Assembly: GCA_019633425.1 (NCBI GenBank) | Contig: WSUB01000026.1 | Span: forward strand, 124,001 to 188,000 | Length of the DNA: 64,000 nt | From: Tulasnella sp. 424 | Taxonomy: Eukaryota > Basidiomycota > Agaricomycetes > Cantharellales > Tulasnellaceae | Reading direction: 5' to 3' | Part shown: piece by piece, positions 48,191-61,492 of the stretch | Layout of the letters: every line of letters starts with the position of its first letter | Numbering within the stretch: the first letter of the stretch is position 1 | Notes under the pieces: generated by a model | Database searches by the model: none | What the model was told of the DNA's origin: nothing | Seen by the model: only the letters and a program-made list of their open reading frames with translations | Program-made: the position numbers and the translations under genes

Positions 48191-51100
48191 TTAGACGTCG
48201 TAGACCACTCGTCCACCAATCCACGCATACGGATAATTGTGCTGGTACCAGTTCCTCAAGCTTCTCCGCTGCGCAAGTCGAGGAACTGTGGCATACGAAC
48301 CGCCGAGCTATATGAAACGTTCGTCAATATTGGGTCCCCCGTTTCTTTTGACAAGCACATTTGACGCACCACGACCTGATGCTTCCCGTCGAAGAAGTCG
48401 CTGGAATACCTAAAACATGCGGCAAAGCTCGGTGTCAGGTCCTGGAGGCCGGTATCCGAAGGCCGATCACGTATTCCAGACTCACCCCGGATACAAGACA
48501 GACTTCTCGAATCCTTGATATTCGTCAAATAAGGTTTCGGCCCACTCCCAAACGCCGCCATTGTGTCCTCGGAGCCCGTTCTCAACGTTTGGAAGTTGCG
48601 GCCTAGGGATTAATGTCCGGACAATCAGTATCTCCCGCCGCCTAGATCATAAGACAACAAAGTGAAGGGAGAAAGGGAAGGAAAGAGACTCACGGTACAG
48701 GATGCCAGTTCTTGAACCCTATATTGCTCTCTTCCGAGCCTTCATACCGATCCATATACGTTCTCAATTCTACTTCCGTCGGCAATCTTCCACCCTTCCA
48801 CTTGGCGAACGCTACCAAATCGTCGTAGGCTCCAGCAAATGGCCAATTTGCGGCCACTGAAAGTGGGACGGGACCGTACAACGTTCGGACCTGTTACACA
48901 GGACACATATCCGTCTCGTCAGCGAAAAAAAAGATCTCTTTTCCTTTTTCATCCGCGAAAAAGATCCCACCTTGACGTTCTCCTCCGAATCAACCACCCA
49001 AAGCCCCGGCAGGTCATGCCCACCCGCTTTCCTCTCCTTGATCCAAAAGTCATAAAACTCTCCATTCAAGATCGGCCTGGTCTCGACTCGAACAGCCTTC
49101 TCTCCAAGCTTAGCGGATCGCTTAGGACTCTCGTTGTCCCACCCGAATTCATGCGTCGGCGAATTGACTTGGTCAAACGAATCGTCGGCTTCAATGTCAT
49201 CGTGACCGAGCGAGATCTCGACACTTCCGGCTTCTAGCGTCACGGTCAAGGCGGGTAAAGGCTGAGACCATCCCGGAAGATTCTTGAGCGTCTCCCATTG
49301 TGGTTTGGCGAAACCTGGTGGTGGGAGCGTTCCATCGGCATCTCCCGCCTTTTGAATGAGCATGTACAAAAGAGTCTAGTCACAAGACAAGTCAGGCCAC
49401 GTTTGGTGACAGAGTCAAATTGGATTTACTTACCTCTGCATGGAACGCTTCATGCTCCCAAGTCATCCAAAGTACCCTAGCCAACGCTCTCGGGAAATCT
49501 CGAACGGTCGACTCTCCTTCCCTCTCAACTCCGTATTCTTCGTACACCCGAATCAACCTCGCGCGGACCCGATCCCGGAAGGCCAGGACTTCGCCAAGTG
49601 CCGGCCAGTCTTCATCTTTGTCCGGGACTTCCGAATGAGGCTATACGCCAAGGGAGGTGAATCGATCAGTACCCTTTGATGTGCTCAAAGCGTGTCGGGG
49701 AGTCCAACCCGCTTACATGAATAACGCTCGGATCGTCAACATGAGGATCAATCCCCCTCTCGAAAATATCCTTAAAGTACTCCGGTTCCGTATGCCCTTC
49801 CTCCTTCTTACCCATCCTCCTTAAAACCCTCGTCAGATGAATATCCAAGAAAGTGGGTATGTGGCCCAAGTAGAACAAGCACTTGTGTCGTAGGTCGATG
49901 GGCTTGGTGTGAAGCATGGAGGGAGGAATCATCCCGAGTGTGATAAGGTCCCATAGTGACCAGAGCGCGGACCATTCGCCGAGAGTGGGGACTGGGGGGA
50001 AGGACGTGAGGTGGGTGAGAGGTTGGGATGGGGAGACCGTGGTCGCGGGTGTCGCGGCAGTCGTAGTAGTCGAAGATGGAGAGCGGACCCGAGGGAAAGT
50101 GAATGGTGGACGTTCGAGGAGCCACATCGAGTACATCCCTTTTTTATCTGTCCAGCGATTGACGACTCGAAGATTTGCAGCAGAGAATAACGCTAATGCT
50201 TCAGGATCCGAATACTACCAGGCAAGGCAAGATCCGGACGTTAAAAGTCACCTCTCAAAACCGGGGGGTTTTTTTTCTCTATGTATCTCTTACCTTATTA
50301 CAATATTCAATCCTCACAAGCTCTCCTTCTTCAAACTGCACAGGGGTCTCCGGATCTTGAGGGCGATCGATATCAGGAGGGACGATCACCACCTGCTTTT
50401 TAGTCGAGCGGAAGTAGCTTTCATGTCGACCTGAGGTGTGTTGGGTAGATATATCAGATGACGAGTGTGACGTTATTGGCAGGGGCGGCGAGGCAGAGGC
50501 GGAAGCGGAGATCCGAAAGGGGTGACGTCGACACGTGTGATTGGCGCAAAGATAAAGTTAACATTGAAAACGCCGTCAGCACACCCAACCCAAAACAGCG
50601 GAGCAACGAAGAACGCACCTTCAACTTCGTTCCATTTTCCTTCATACGTCCACCCATCCTTCTTGAAGATCTCTCCGTAGTCCCGGTCGACCTCGTCCCC
50701 ACGCCCTTGCAAGACGCGCTCAGCCACACGAAGCCCGTTCAATTCAAACTTGGTCGTCCAGCCAGCGGGATCGTTGTACGCGAGTTCGATGGTCTTGCCG
50801 TCGTTGCGGTGGTCGAGACCTATCAATGATACAAAACCACCATCATCAGCTCAGGCACGGCCGGTTTAGCTAGGGTTTTTTACCTAAAAGCAAGGTATCT
50901 CCACTTCCAGGGCGCAGTGGAAGCGATTTGAGGAAATCCACGGCATCTGGACGAGGGAAGTTTCCGAGGGACGAGCCGAGGAAGAGGATGTGTAGAGGAG
51001 TGTGGTCGCCAGAGGTATCCCCAAATTGTGAAGATGGCGATGCGGGTCGAGAAACGGTGATCCGAATTCCTTCTTCTTCCGCAGGCTGAGACGTTAGCGG

Positions 51101-51957
51101 AGTGTGCGTGGACATGTTGGTTGAAGCATCGTGGTCGTAAGACCCGGAGTGATGGTCCGACGCGGAGTGGGTCTCGTCGTCCTCGACCGCGGGGGAGCTT
51201 GGTCGGGGAGTGGGAGTCTGGCTGGACGTGGTGGTGAAGATGGGATGAGGGTCCTTGATGTTCGCTTCTCCACAGCGCTGGGTGATGCGATCGACGTCGT
51301 CCTCTAGAGCGGTGTCTTTGGCTAATCCTCCGGTGCGGATGAACGCCAGACCACCGTCGTACGTGCCCCACATGCCCTTGGTCGCGACGCGACCGGCTAG
51401 GTTGGACCCAATGGTGCTCGACACGACGCCGAGGGTACGTAGCAGTTCTTTGCGCTCAAGGTCGAGGGCGTAATAAGTGATGGGAGCTTCGGCAGCCGAA
51501 GTTGGTTCGGCAACACTGTTGGCCAACGCCAGGAGGATGTGCGAGGTCTTCCTTAGCGACCTGTGATACGAGAAAATGAGCGTCAGTCGAGCCTTCAATC
51601 AGTCCCGTAAGAAACCTTCTCGTACCCGGCACCAAGCTCAACAACGACCGATTTTTCGTCGCCTTGAACGCCCATGAACTCGACGATTTCCTTGGCATGG
51701 TCGGTCAAGATCTGCTCTTCAGCAGCAAACAAGTAGTATTCCAACGCATGAGTGGTCAAGTCATCGTACAACCTGAGTCCGCGCTCGTCGTAGAGCAAAA
51801 GCGTGGGGAGATTTCGTTGATGGGGGGGTTTGAAAAGACCGGCGAGGATTTGCGTCCTTAACGCCGCTATGGCCGTCGAGATGGACTCGGAGGCCTGCTG
51901 TTCGCGGACATCGACGATGGCGGGCTCGGGAGTAATGGGAATGAGAGATTGCGCCAT
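48191..51957 (-). CDS. egt1: Egt1-type ergothioneine synthase, copy D
   Basis: This is the most complete copy. ATG at 51955-51957 (MAQSLIPITPEPAIVDVREQ), then LLLYDERGLRLYDDLTTHAL, VVVELGAG spliced to SLRKTSHILLALA, YYALDLERKELLRTLG, WGTYDGGLAFIRTGGLAKDT, the Ser/His/Asp-rich linker also seen in copy B, and HILFLGSSLGNFPRPDAVDF. The DinB domain has PTFLDIHLTRVLRRMGKKEE and WEHEAFHAE; the FGE-type domain has GGRLPTEVELRTYMDRYEGS, GHNGGVWEW-type text, FFDGKHQVV and ends NWYQHNYPYAWIGGRVVYDV at 48191. No lesion is visible, and the full shared upstream block is present, so it is a good candidate for the principal functional gene. Closest relative in the window is copy B. Confidence 0.88.
50523..50538. 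promoter_or_regulatory. CRE-like plus E-box pair inside Egt1 intron, copy D
   Basis: TGACGTCG (one change from CRE) followed by ACACGTGT at the intron position seen in copies A and B. Confidence 0.3.
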
Positions 51958-52345
51958 GGTTGCGATGGTGTGCGATTGCGCTGATATGATGCGACAGGGG
52001 GCCTTTATATGTGTGTAGATTTCGGAAGGAACGGGGAGGTCGATGGCGTTTCTCGATCTAGCCCGTCGCTCACGGGTCCCGTCAATCGTGTAATGCTACG
52101 TCATAGCAATGATGAATTAACGAAATAGTCATTGGACTCGGAGCATTCGCGCACGTTGAGGGTTACAGTACTAGCACAAAGAACCTCCCTCGAAGTGAGC
52201 GCACATGTGCCGGAACCGTGACGCCGCATCTCGCCAGGTCCGCCCACACACACCCTCCACATCTGCTGACCGACGAACGCGTTGCTGACAAACCCCAATG
52301 CCGCGTCTTTTGTCGTCTACGTCGTCTTTCGGGGACCCGGATAGA
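51958..52345 (-). repeat. Egt1 upstream region, copy D
   Basis: Upstream block shared with A and C (GGAACGGGGAGG, GGCGTTTCTCGATCTAGCCC, TACGTCATAGCAATGATGAA, ATAGTCATTGGACTCGGAGC, CACATGTGCCGGAACCGTGA, GGGGACCCGGAT). Likely promoter of copy D. Confidence 0.65.
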
Positions 52346-52807
52346 TTAGGACAAGGTCCTGGAGAAGCGGGACGTTATCTTATCGAGGGGTGGGGCAGGT
52401 AAAGTTGCGAACATTCGAAGCCCCATGGCGCAATTTGCAAGAAGCCTTCTTGAGAATCAGGGACCACCTAGTGGCGCGAAACGTTGATCTAGATGATAGA
52501 AGGGTGCGCAGCCCATTCGGCCGCAACGACAAACCAATGACAGGCGGTGACGTCGGGGTGATCCAGATCCAGAACGACTCAGAGGTCCACTCCTACGTAA
52601 ATCGAAGCAAGCCCGTGATATTCCAGAAGAAACACGGTGACAGGTTGGGTGGGACCGGTTATAATAATAGTATCGATGAAATAACCCGCAAACGGCAAAT
52701 CTAGATAGGGTTTGCCCGTCAATCCTCGGCATTCGGCCTCCCGCACTCAGCAAAGACTCACACCGAACAAAGATCTCCGAAGAGCCAATCTGCCCCCAAA
52801 GCGTTTT
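52346..52807. other. Intergenic, nothing recognised
   Basis: Right edge of the duplicated Egt1 region; unique sequence from here on. Confidence 0.4.
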
Positions 52808-53317
52808 TTACTTCTTTCCCTTCTTCCTTTTGCCGTCTTCGGTAAAGTTGCTCGCTTGGTATTTCCCACCAACGTTGGCCTTGGCCGCTTTTTCGATCGC
52901 TTTGCTGACCACGTTCTCGCCCGCGCCCGCATTCCTAGCCAACTCCTCGAATCCACCCATCCCTCCTTCAGCTTCTTCACCACCACCAAACCTCTTCTTG
53001 AACCTCCCCATTCGTCCAGCCTCGTCGTCTCCTGCTGCGATTCCATCGCTTCCGGGCGCCCAGAACGGGTTGTTCGTCACATCCCTCGTCAATCGGATCG
53101 TCGTCCGCGGAGAAGTCGTGAAATGCGTAAACGTTGATCCATCTGATAGGATGACGAGTTGTTTGAATTGTGGGATCATGGGTGGAGGTAGAGTTGGTGC
53201 TTTGCGCAGGTGAGAGCGGCCGTATGGCGAGGAAGATTTTGAGCGCGTTTGTTGGCCGAGGAGCTGGCAGACCGTCGACCGCTGAGCCGTTTGGTTTTGT
53301 ATCCTGAGCATCGACAT
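52808..53317 (-). CDS. Mitochondrial ribosomal protein bL31m
   Basis: The core PQFKQLVILSDGSTFTHFTT followed by TIRLTRDVTNNPFWAPGSDG matches the bL31 family (mitochondrial large subunit, MRPL36 in yeast). It lies behind an N-terminal extension rich in Arg, Gln and Ser (MLRIQNQTAQRSTVCQLLGQ) suited to mitochondrial import. The C-terminus is an extended Gly/Lys-rich tail (DGKRKKGKK) ending at 52808. Start is taken at the ATG ending 53317; the next Met, two codons later, is equally possible. No intron is needed. It would act in mitochondrial translation. Confidence 0.72.
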   Translation of the reverse strand: MSMLRIQNQTAQRSTVCQLLGQQTRSKSSSPYGRSHLRKAPTLPPPMIPQFKQLVILSDGSTFTHFTTSPRTTIRLTRDVTNNPFWAPGSDGIAAGDDEAGRMGRFKKRFGGGEEAEGGMGGFEELARNAGAGENVVSKAIEKAAKANVGGKYQASNFTEDGKRKKGKK

Positions 53318-53899
53318 TTGCTTTTGAAAGACCAAGACAGGGCGGTGAATGCAGTATTTCGAAGGAGAGTTAGACTGTAGGATCGAGAACCGAAATTTCC
53401 TCCACTGGGGTCGAAAGTGCTTACATCATCGACATGACATTCCCACGGCCACATACTTCCGCCCATGCGCAGAGGGCCAATATTCTTGAACGATGCCACG
53501 AATGCACACCATCTGTATATTGGCTCGGCTAAGGGAGTCGATTTCTATTGTGCCAGGGAGAAACCTGGAACACGACTCGGAACATAATGCAGGTATTTGA
53601 TTCACCACCCACGCGCGCGCCCCTGTCATGGCGCCGCGGCTGAAGTGCGAATTACGATAGCTATAGCGAAGAGGCTTCCTGCATGCTGCATGCCTTTATG
53701 AGGTTTACATTGCAGTTCTGACAGCCTTTGCCACGCCAGTCTTCCGCGAATCTGCCGCCAGTTGAGTTTGTTTCTGAAAGGCACTGCCTCGTGGCGGTCT
53801 GCCGGCAATGATAAGGTGTGCACCACTTGTCCCCAACCAGCTCACGTCAACATCGTCTGAAAACCACCTCAGTCACTCTGAACTTCGCCACCACAATGA
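53318..53899. other. Intergenic, nothing recognised
   Basis: Between bL31m (minus) and the next plus-strand gene; a probable divergent promoter region. Confidence 0.35.
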
Positions 53900-55769
53900 T
53901 TGACGACTGTATCCTCGATCTTCTTCTTGGCTGTCGTTCTCCGGGCTCAAGTCAGTTCAGCCGCGCCAGCATTCCGTACGTCGTGGAAGGCGGTGTCCGA
54001 GTTTCTCTACTATCGGATTTCAGTTTGGTTGGCTACCCGGAAAGCTACCCCGGAACTGATCCTGGAGCTCAAAAGAAGGAGAATTCTCCCCTCCAAGCTC
54101 AAGCCACCTCTCTATCTCTCAGGACATTAGGCCGGAGTCTATCCGAGCGCCTACGGTCAGTCGTGGTGTTATCACTAGACCTTTTCCCGTGTTTCTCATG
54201 CCGGGGTTGCAGATGGTCATGGAATCGCACCGATAGTTTGTCAATTGGTGGGTACCCGACTTTCGAGAGGGCAAATGTGCAATGTCTTCCAGAACGCCCA
54301 GATATCATCATCATTGTAAGTAGCCTAGAAAATTCAGCCATACAGCTGACCATAAGTTCTTTATTGTTAGATTTGCCTCTCCTACCCTGGAAAGACCTGG
54401 TATGATGGCACATCTATGGAACTTCAAGGTCCCAAATCTGACTTGCAATTGTTACTGTATCATTTGGACTGTGAGTAAATCTCACCGACCAAAACTTCCT
54501 TATCTGATTTCTTTTTTCGAGCAAGATCGACATAGCACTGATTATTCAAGATTCATAATTATTACTGATTTTGATTGCGAGTTCCGCGATTCGGGCGGAC
54601 TTCGTGCGTTTGTTCCGAGAATACCAGCAACACGCCAAAGCATCGTAGGTCGGAAGTCGGTGTCGACTGTTTCAATCTAAGAGAATTCTCTCTGCAGAAA
54701 TCTGTGATTAAAAGGACCATGATATATCTAGAAAAGGATCAAAGATGCCTAATCTACTGTAAGCCCATAGCCAAGTCGGACAAGACAGGGGGATTTACAA
54801 TTTCTTGGAGACTCTGGTCGTATTACCCATGCCATCGACTACCCCCAAGGATCGGTTGTTGAAGACTCACAGCTCGGCTGCGCTTGTGAGAAACGGACAA
54901 TCCGACGGCCAAGCCTTCGCATATTGATTTCTCTCGATTCAGGTTTGGCAATTGACGGGTCTGAACGTATTGAGAACTGGGTAAGCCCACTCGTTTTAGT
55001 CATTAAGCTTTGGCTTACTTTTTATCGGACGTATATTAGGAATTCCGTGAATGGTTGAGCCGATCAAGATTTCCGAGTACTTCGATCATTGTAGGTCCAA
55101 TCTTTGACCAGCGGTGTTCGATTGAAGCTAACACCATATCACCTGCGTTCAAGGTGGTACTTGACGTGAGTATATCTAAGCTCTTTCCGGACCAAATTTG
55201 ACGGCTTTTGGTTTATTATTCACCCATAGGCCTCGGGGAGCGGACCGTTCCTCGGTATTCGTTCCTCCCCGTTGAACCCGACAAGATGCTAACGACATTG
55301 ATTCACACCAGACCTCCAATATTCGTATGAACTGCCGAATGGCGACTTGGAGGCAGTCAAAAGGTCGGTAGGAGGCGATCATCTAGAGAGTCTGGTGGTA
55401 CGTGTCAGTCCGCGGGTCAATCAACATCGGATGACTTGAGGCCCATATTCAAAGGTCGAGATATCGGCAGCAAGATATGGTCAAGATGCGTGGAGTCAAT
55501 TGATTAAATGTGGTAATGGTGTTGAAATATTGTGCGGCGTTCTGACTCTGTACCTCATTCGGTACTTGCGGGGTCAGTGACCGTGATGTCCCCACTCCTC
55601 TTAGGCATGAGTTAACACAACTGATGTTTCAGGCAACGAACTTCCCAGCATTAAGGACCTAGCCTCCTATCTTTACACTGAATGCAACTCATGGGAGGCG
55701 TGCGGCGAGGAACAAACCCCTTTGATAAGCAGCTCTAAAAAGCTCGAAGGCCAGGTCGCATTATTCTAA
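53900..55769 (+). CDS. Hypothetical multi-exon protein with possible signal peptide
   Basis: The first frame begins MTTVSSIFFLAVVLRAQVSS, compatible with a signal peptide, and continues EFLYYRISVWLATRKATPEL. Many short exons follow, recognisable as islands between GT-AG pairs: VQCLPERPDIIIIV, PGKTWYDGTSMELQGPKSDL, FREWLSRSRFPSTSIIVGPI, DLQYSYELPNGDLEAVKRSV, GNELPSIKDLASYLYTECNS, ending at 55769 (KKLEGQVALF). I do not recognise the family. The exon islands share one direction and sensible frames, so a gene is likely, but its exact splicing and even the first exon are uncertain. Confidence 0.5.
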
Positions 55770-57814
55770 TCTGTTTATATGATGGCTCTCTCGAGTAGCA
55801 AATTCAGAAGCGTCGCACCTCTTCAAATCGGGCCTCCTGTGACGCGAATTATCGTAGCTACGTAGGCATTCGGCTAATGCTATGTGGCTCTTCTTGTTAG
55901 AATACCCTTTAAGATCAGAAAGGACGTTGATTAGCCTGCGCTTGAGTGAAACACGCTGAAAGAGGACGCCTTTCTTGGGAGGGGGGGGGGGGGCTTCCCC
56001 CCTTCGCACGGGGCAAACCAGACCCCACAAATCAACAAGCCCCGTTGCGAGGGTTTTTAGGAGACCTCCAATGCCTCTATTCGACGGTGTCAGCGGGGTT
56101 CTACTCTGACCGACACATCGTGGTGGTTGTGAGTAGCGGCGATGCGGACATCACGTAGCAGTTCTACGTCGGGATCAGACTTTTTCCCTATCTTCCTGAA
56201 ACCTTCGACCATCGCTTCGACCTGTTCACGCCTGGAGTGTCTCGTGCCCGTCTTTCCGCTTACTCACCGATGATTTGCCTTTAACTCCGTTTATCTATTA
56301 ATGGTGTGGTTTCTATCTATCGCGCCCACACTGTACTTTCACATCTTTCCACCTCCCGAGAGAACACGCTCAAGAATTCGATGTGCGTTGAAATCACAAT
56401 CAGGGCGTTACTCTTACCAAGATCTAACCCCTCTAATCCCGCCAAGCTTAAGACCGAAGGAAACCGAACATCCGGCCTTATGGGAAGGGTTTAACTCTCC
56501 TATCACAAGCGTCGGCCTAGTCCTAGTTCACCATTTGAAGCCGAATCTAACAAAAGAAACGAAATGACAGATAAACATAAAGGGAACAAGACATAGAGAG
56601 GCAAGAAACAACATGATCGAGGAAATAGAAATAAAGCAACAAACATTCTGTCCCGGTGAGAGTTAATCTGAGGCCCGGTCAAAGGAGGGGTATAGGAATC
56701 CGAGATTAGACCAAAAAAGAACTAGGAACGAGGAGGGGTAAGAATAGGAGAGGGTTCGAACGTGATACAGTCAAATTGGAGTGTAGAATGGAGAGGGAAT
56801 CCAGTGGAGCTACGGGGAACAATGAAATGCCGGTGACAAAGGGGGTTCGAGAGTAAATGGGAATGCTGTTCAATGGAATCGTGGGAGAAGAGATTTATTG
56901 AAAAGAAACAATGTTGACGTTGAAAGAGGATCTGGGGGAAGATGGAACGGGAGAGAAATAAAAACGTGTGTGTGGGGAGCCGAGCGGTCGCGAACAAACT
57001 AAATCGGGAAGAACAAAGCCAGATCATGTCACCAATCCGTTTGACCCTAAATAACAAGGGAATTACGCACCAAAACAACATGCTCGCGATATTCCCCCGG
57101 ACTGCACGCTTTGCTGATGCAGAGCCGAGGGGAAGCTCGATGGAAGGGGAAAGGGGATGCCAAGCGACAGGGTTGTGTCCCGCCGCAAGTACCTTGCGAT
57201 GCGGATTCAAAGGAAGATGTTGAAAGGAAGATGGAATAAAGGGGAAAAAATTCAACAACGTAGGAAAAGCCACCTGGAAGTCAGGGAGCGAAGAAGAACA
57301 AGGACATCAGACAAGCGTCCCAAGGCGGAAAGCGAAAAGATCCGACTTTACCTTCCACAGGCAGCATCAATACTGCCCCCATCGCCACAGAGAGCAGCGT
57401 GACCGCAATGGATCACAAAAAAGGGGGGTCCGTTGTTGTCAAAGGGAAGTGGGGTTGAAAACAAAGAACATGAGAATGCCGAGCACATTCTGCCACCTCC
57501 AGCTCTTCAAATACTCTCCTCGAAACTCCTTCTCCAACCATTTCACACTGAACCTCACCGGCACCCCAGTTAGTCCTCGACGGCGATCAGACGCCCTGCC
57601 AAGACCGAAGTCGTCGTCGAAGACGTTGTGGAGGGATGTCGGTGAGGTTAATACTTTGAAGAAGCGCTCTCTCCAAGACCAGGACGATTAATCACACCCC
57701 CTTCATGATTCTGCTCGCCTTATCCACCTCCCAACCCCGCCAAAAGCTGTACATCGTCTCACTTCGTCCTCCCATCTGACTCATAACCGGAAACCTTCCT
57801 TACCCGACAATACC
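55770..57814. other. Intergenic, nothing recognised
   Basis: Contains a 12-G run near 55981-55992 and several purine-rich stretches (56570-57330). The frames present look non-coding. Confidence 0.4.
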
Positions 57815-58484
57815 ATGCCTGCTTCAAAGCGCAACACCAAGTCCGAGGACAAAGCTCCCCGTCGCTCCTCTCGCCCGCGTCAGGAGCCAAACCGGTTCTT
57901 CATCCCACTCGACCCTCCCAAGCCGAGACTTGATTGTCTCAGAAACGTGGTCCCAAGGAAGTTGCTGGCAAGTTTGCTCGTGCAACCCAAAGTCGAAAGC
58001 CGAAACCGTCGCCGTCACCGTCAGCATCTCCTTCGCCTGAGCCTGTTATCAAGCCCGAGCCGGAAGAAGAGAGGATGAGTGAAGCTTCGCTGGCACCGGG
58101 ACCCTCCCGGACTTGAACGCAATTGTTGGCCACCTTTTCAATCATGGCCTCCTCCCTCCCGCGCATCAGCAGATGCACCAAGTCCCGGCGGCTCATGCGC
58201 CTGCCCCAGCGCCGCCCGCAATCCTGGCTGCCAGCCCGGTGCAACCCCACGCGCCCGCCCCAATTCCCAACCCGATCTTTGCTCCGGTCGCAGGTCCAGT
58301 CGCCCAGCCTCAGGCACCTCTCGCCCCTGTGGATCACGCAGAGCCGACCGCCACCCCGTCAGGCCCGTCTTCGGCCCACGTGTTCGTTGGGGGAACGTAC
58401 ACGCGTTTCTCAAACACCATATTTCGTTTACGAACCCCGTTCTGGAATGCAGGGGTTGACGGTCCCGTAGTAACAGTCGAGTGA
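57815..58484 (+). CDS. Possible low-complexity hypothetical protein
   Basis: Starts MPASKRNTKSEDKAPRRSSR (basic), then a second frame gives SQKRGPKEVAGKFARATQSR with a Pro/Ser repeat tract, and a third gives a Pro/Ala-rich tail ending GVDGPVVTVE at 58484. Joining these needs two frame changes for which I found no convincing introns, so it is either a gene with splicing I could not resolve or a decayed one. No function suggested. Confidence 0.33.
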
Positions 58485-58974
58485 GAGGTTCCAGTCGTGA
58501 CTGGAGATAGAGCTGGGATGCTTGTTGGTGTTCCAAAGGTTCTTCAACCGGCGGTGGTGGAGGTACATCGAGTCCTGCGTGCCGAACTTGGGATGGGTGG
58601 AGAAGGGACCGGAGGAGAGGAATCGGAGTTTTTTTCTTTACGACTCGCTCCTTGTGAGGCGGCCATTGAGAGGACTCCCCATCTGACGATGAAGAATCGG
58701 TGGCGACCGCGGTTGACGTTCCTGACCGGGACGTTGAACGAATGGGAGAGGGAGGAGGCGGAGGGGTAGAGGACGGAGGCGCAGAGGGATTGGTACGCGA
58801 AGCAAGGAAGGAATGAGAGTGCGGTAAAGCTTGGGACTGTGGTGCCGAGGAGCTTCCTCGTGGTCCGTGACTTCTTTGTCGGAGGGCCGTCCAGGACCTT
58901 TATGGAAGAGTCGATAGTAGCTTCCAGGTACCGACGTTTCTATAGAAGGAAAGAAGCAAATAAAGTATGAGTAT

Positions 58975-60033
58975 CTAGGCCCATCCTGAGCGTAAGAGAG
59001 GCAGCACTACCTTGCTTCCGCTTCGTATTAGGAGCTCAACCACAGCAGCCTCATCTTCAAGGTCTTCTAGCATCGACGACGCCAAGCCGCTGGCAGATGA
59101 TGGCACCGTATCAACGGTGATTTTACTGCGAGAGTTATGAACGTCGCGCAAAGCTTCGGATGGCGGGCCAGCATACTGAGGCTCCCACTTGAAAGGCTCT
59201 TCGTCGGGGATGTGGATGGCGGAAATCTCGTTCGGGATGGCGATGGCGATTGGACCTTCGTAGCTGAGCTGGATACGGTTGGCGAGAGCTTCGTCCTGAG
59301 AAGCTTTTATGTCTTCAGTCGACCTTCGGATTAGAGGTTTTCGCTTAGATGGATTTGGATATGGAGAGAAACGGGCAGCCTGATTCGACAAAGAAGAGTG
59401 AGGTTAGCGACGTCCTTTCTGGCGACTACTCCTGGTAGCACTCACTTCGCGCTTACAGAAACAAGATTTCCTGGGGCGAGCCTTGACTGAAGCCCATGCC
59501 GGCGGCTTAATGTCACCTGACAGCCCACACTCTACGTCGTCAACATCTCTTTCACCGAGTTCCCGGTCCTTGGGCCGGTCCGCGACGCCCGTGGCAATCT
59601 CTCGCTTCTTGATCTCTTCAGACGAATCGAACCTGTGCAGCATCGCATGTCGAATGATCGTCGAAACGATGAAGTTGGGGATAGGATTCTGGTGACCGAT
59701 GGGAGGACGGTCCTTGGCGTACCACTCGCACAGTCTGGGCCCACAAGCGATGCTGCATGCGTAGAGCATGGGCAGAGAGAACGAGAGCTCGGCGGGAGGT
59801 GGGGGTGAAGCGACTTTCTTTGCAGGCTTCGACTGCTTACGCTGCTTCTTTCGGGTCGATGAAGAGGCACCGGGGGCGGAAGGGGCGGGTGCTGGGAGGA
59901 TGGGAGGGATGATGGGTGCAGTCGATGATGCGGCTTGGGTTGGAGATGGAGGGAGGTCGACGTTAGCAGAGACGGATTCGGGAGTTGGGAGAGATATGAG
60001 GGTGGCGTGACATCTGCGTAAAGGTATGGCCAT
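58975..60033 (-). CDS. Hypothetical two-exon protein
   Basis: From MAIPLRRCHATLISLPTPES (ATG ending 60033) a Pro/Ser/Ala-rich stretch and a basic patch (STRKKQRKQSKPAKK) precede a hydrophobic, probably helical segment (LPMLYACSIACGPRLCEWYA, NFIVSTIIRHAMLHRFDS). An intron at about 59457-59388 with GTGAGT donor joins FCKRE to AARFSPYPNPSKRKPL, and coding ends at 58975. The arrangement of the helical segment is loosely reminiscent of cyclin-type folds, but I cannot support that assignment. Introns and frames are clean. Confidence 0.55.
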
Positions 60034-61492
60034 ATTGGGGGATCCGTCAAACGATTGATGGCGAGCAAACTCTGGTGACAGAGAAAGTTCGAGAACAAAC
60101 AACTACCGATAGGGAGATATGATGAGTTAGAAGAATGGTTCGATGGTAGTAGATGTGGTTCCAGTTACTCACCTGCCGCGAACATGCAGTAAAACGAAGG
60201 TCTTTTGCGCCGGGTCAAAGTTCAGTGCGGAAAGATGGTGAAGGGGTGGTGTGGGGATACGATGGCGGTAAAGAGCTAAGACAGACTGGCGAGTTTTGGT
60301 GCGCCAATATATACACTGGAGGCCGGACAAGGTGTTGATGGCTGAGGGGCGTACGGGCCAAGCCCCTCTTTGTTTCGGGTTGTCACCGTGACACCCACAA
60401 CAAAGTCGATCATCCTCTTAGAACGTACAAGCAACGGTTTCTATAGATGTCCGACGGTCCTAAAAGGACCTCTAAATCACGTGGGGCTTCCCAAACCACC
60501 CAGCCTTAAGTACCTTTGTTCCAGAGACAGCCGAGGAGTCGGCAGACGGCTGATCACGAATGCTAGGGCGGTTTACTTTTTATTCTGAGAAAATCTTTTC
60601 TCCGGGTACCAGAGGAAGATCTAGAGTTAGATGACGGGGTTCACGAGCGAAATTTCTCAACCGAGGTCGAACGTACTTTACGCTAGCAAAGAACATTCGC
60701 ACGAGTCAATCTGTCCCGGGCACGGGACTGCCGGCCATTCCATCTGCTGATACCCTGTCGTATGCACCTTCCTCCACATCATCAGAAGTCAAGGATAAAG
60801 GTTCTAGCATGCCGAGCTCCTCCCTACTAGAAAAAGACTACCTAGATTGCCCGCTAGGGGCTGTCCAGTAGAGCAACAAACGCCACCCAACTCGGGGATT
60901 GCGAGGATGATCAAGTTCGCTGCTTGGAGCACGAATCGCGTGAATACTTTCGTGAATGCTGGATAAATCGACGTTTAATTTAATCCTCTCTTTTTTTGCG
61001 CTGGGTTACTCATGCGGGAGGCAGCTCTTGTGAATTCGTCCTCGGTGACAAATTTTAGGTATGGGGAGATTCTAAAGAGATTCGAGGTATCATTTCCCAT
61101 TAACTTGAAGAGACGCAGTAAGGCATTGAACAAACATATAAATGAACGAGCAAAGGGAGCGAATAGGGGGGGGTGGGGGTAACTATGATGACAACCGTCC
61201 AACGGGCAGCTTTCGTTCGCCTTCGGTGGTGGCGGAGATTTGGGGGCAAGGTTTTGTCGGATGCCAGGCGCTATGCTTTCGGAGATGTAGGAGAAGTTTC
61301 GTGAGGTCAACTTCTAGCGGCTCATCTAGTCAAGGGAAGAACGGGGCTTTCAATAAAACATCGGGTTTGCCTCGATGTCACGTTGCTTACTTCGGACGAA
61401 GTTGAACAATGCCCAAGTGAAGAGGCCATGCCATCCCAGGTATGGCTCCTTGTCCTGAATAATAGTTCCTGCTCCTTGGTTGTAATTTGTCG
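60034..61492. other. Intergenic, nothing recognised
   Basis: No gene, RNA or ordered repeat supported. Confidence 0.4.

Noticed and set aside
56722..57273. 183-codon minus-strand frame as a gene
   Set aside because: Composition is Phe/Leu/Ser/Pro-rich like the complement of purine-rich DNA; no motif, intron pattern or homologous feature.
58140..58536. Long frames on both strands in the 58-kb Pro/Ala-rich stretch
   Set aside because: GC-rich DNA gives stop-poor frames in several phases; only the plus-strand set has protein-like continuity and even that is doubtful.
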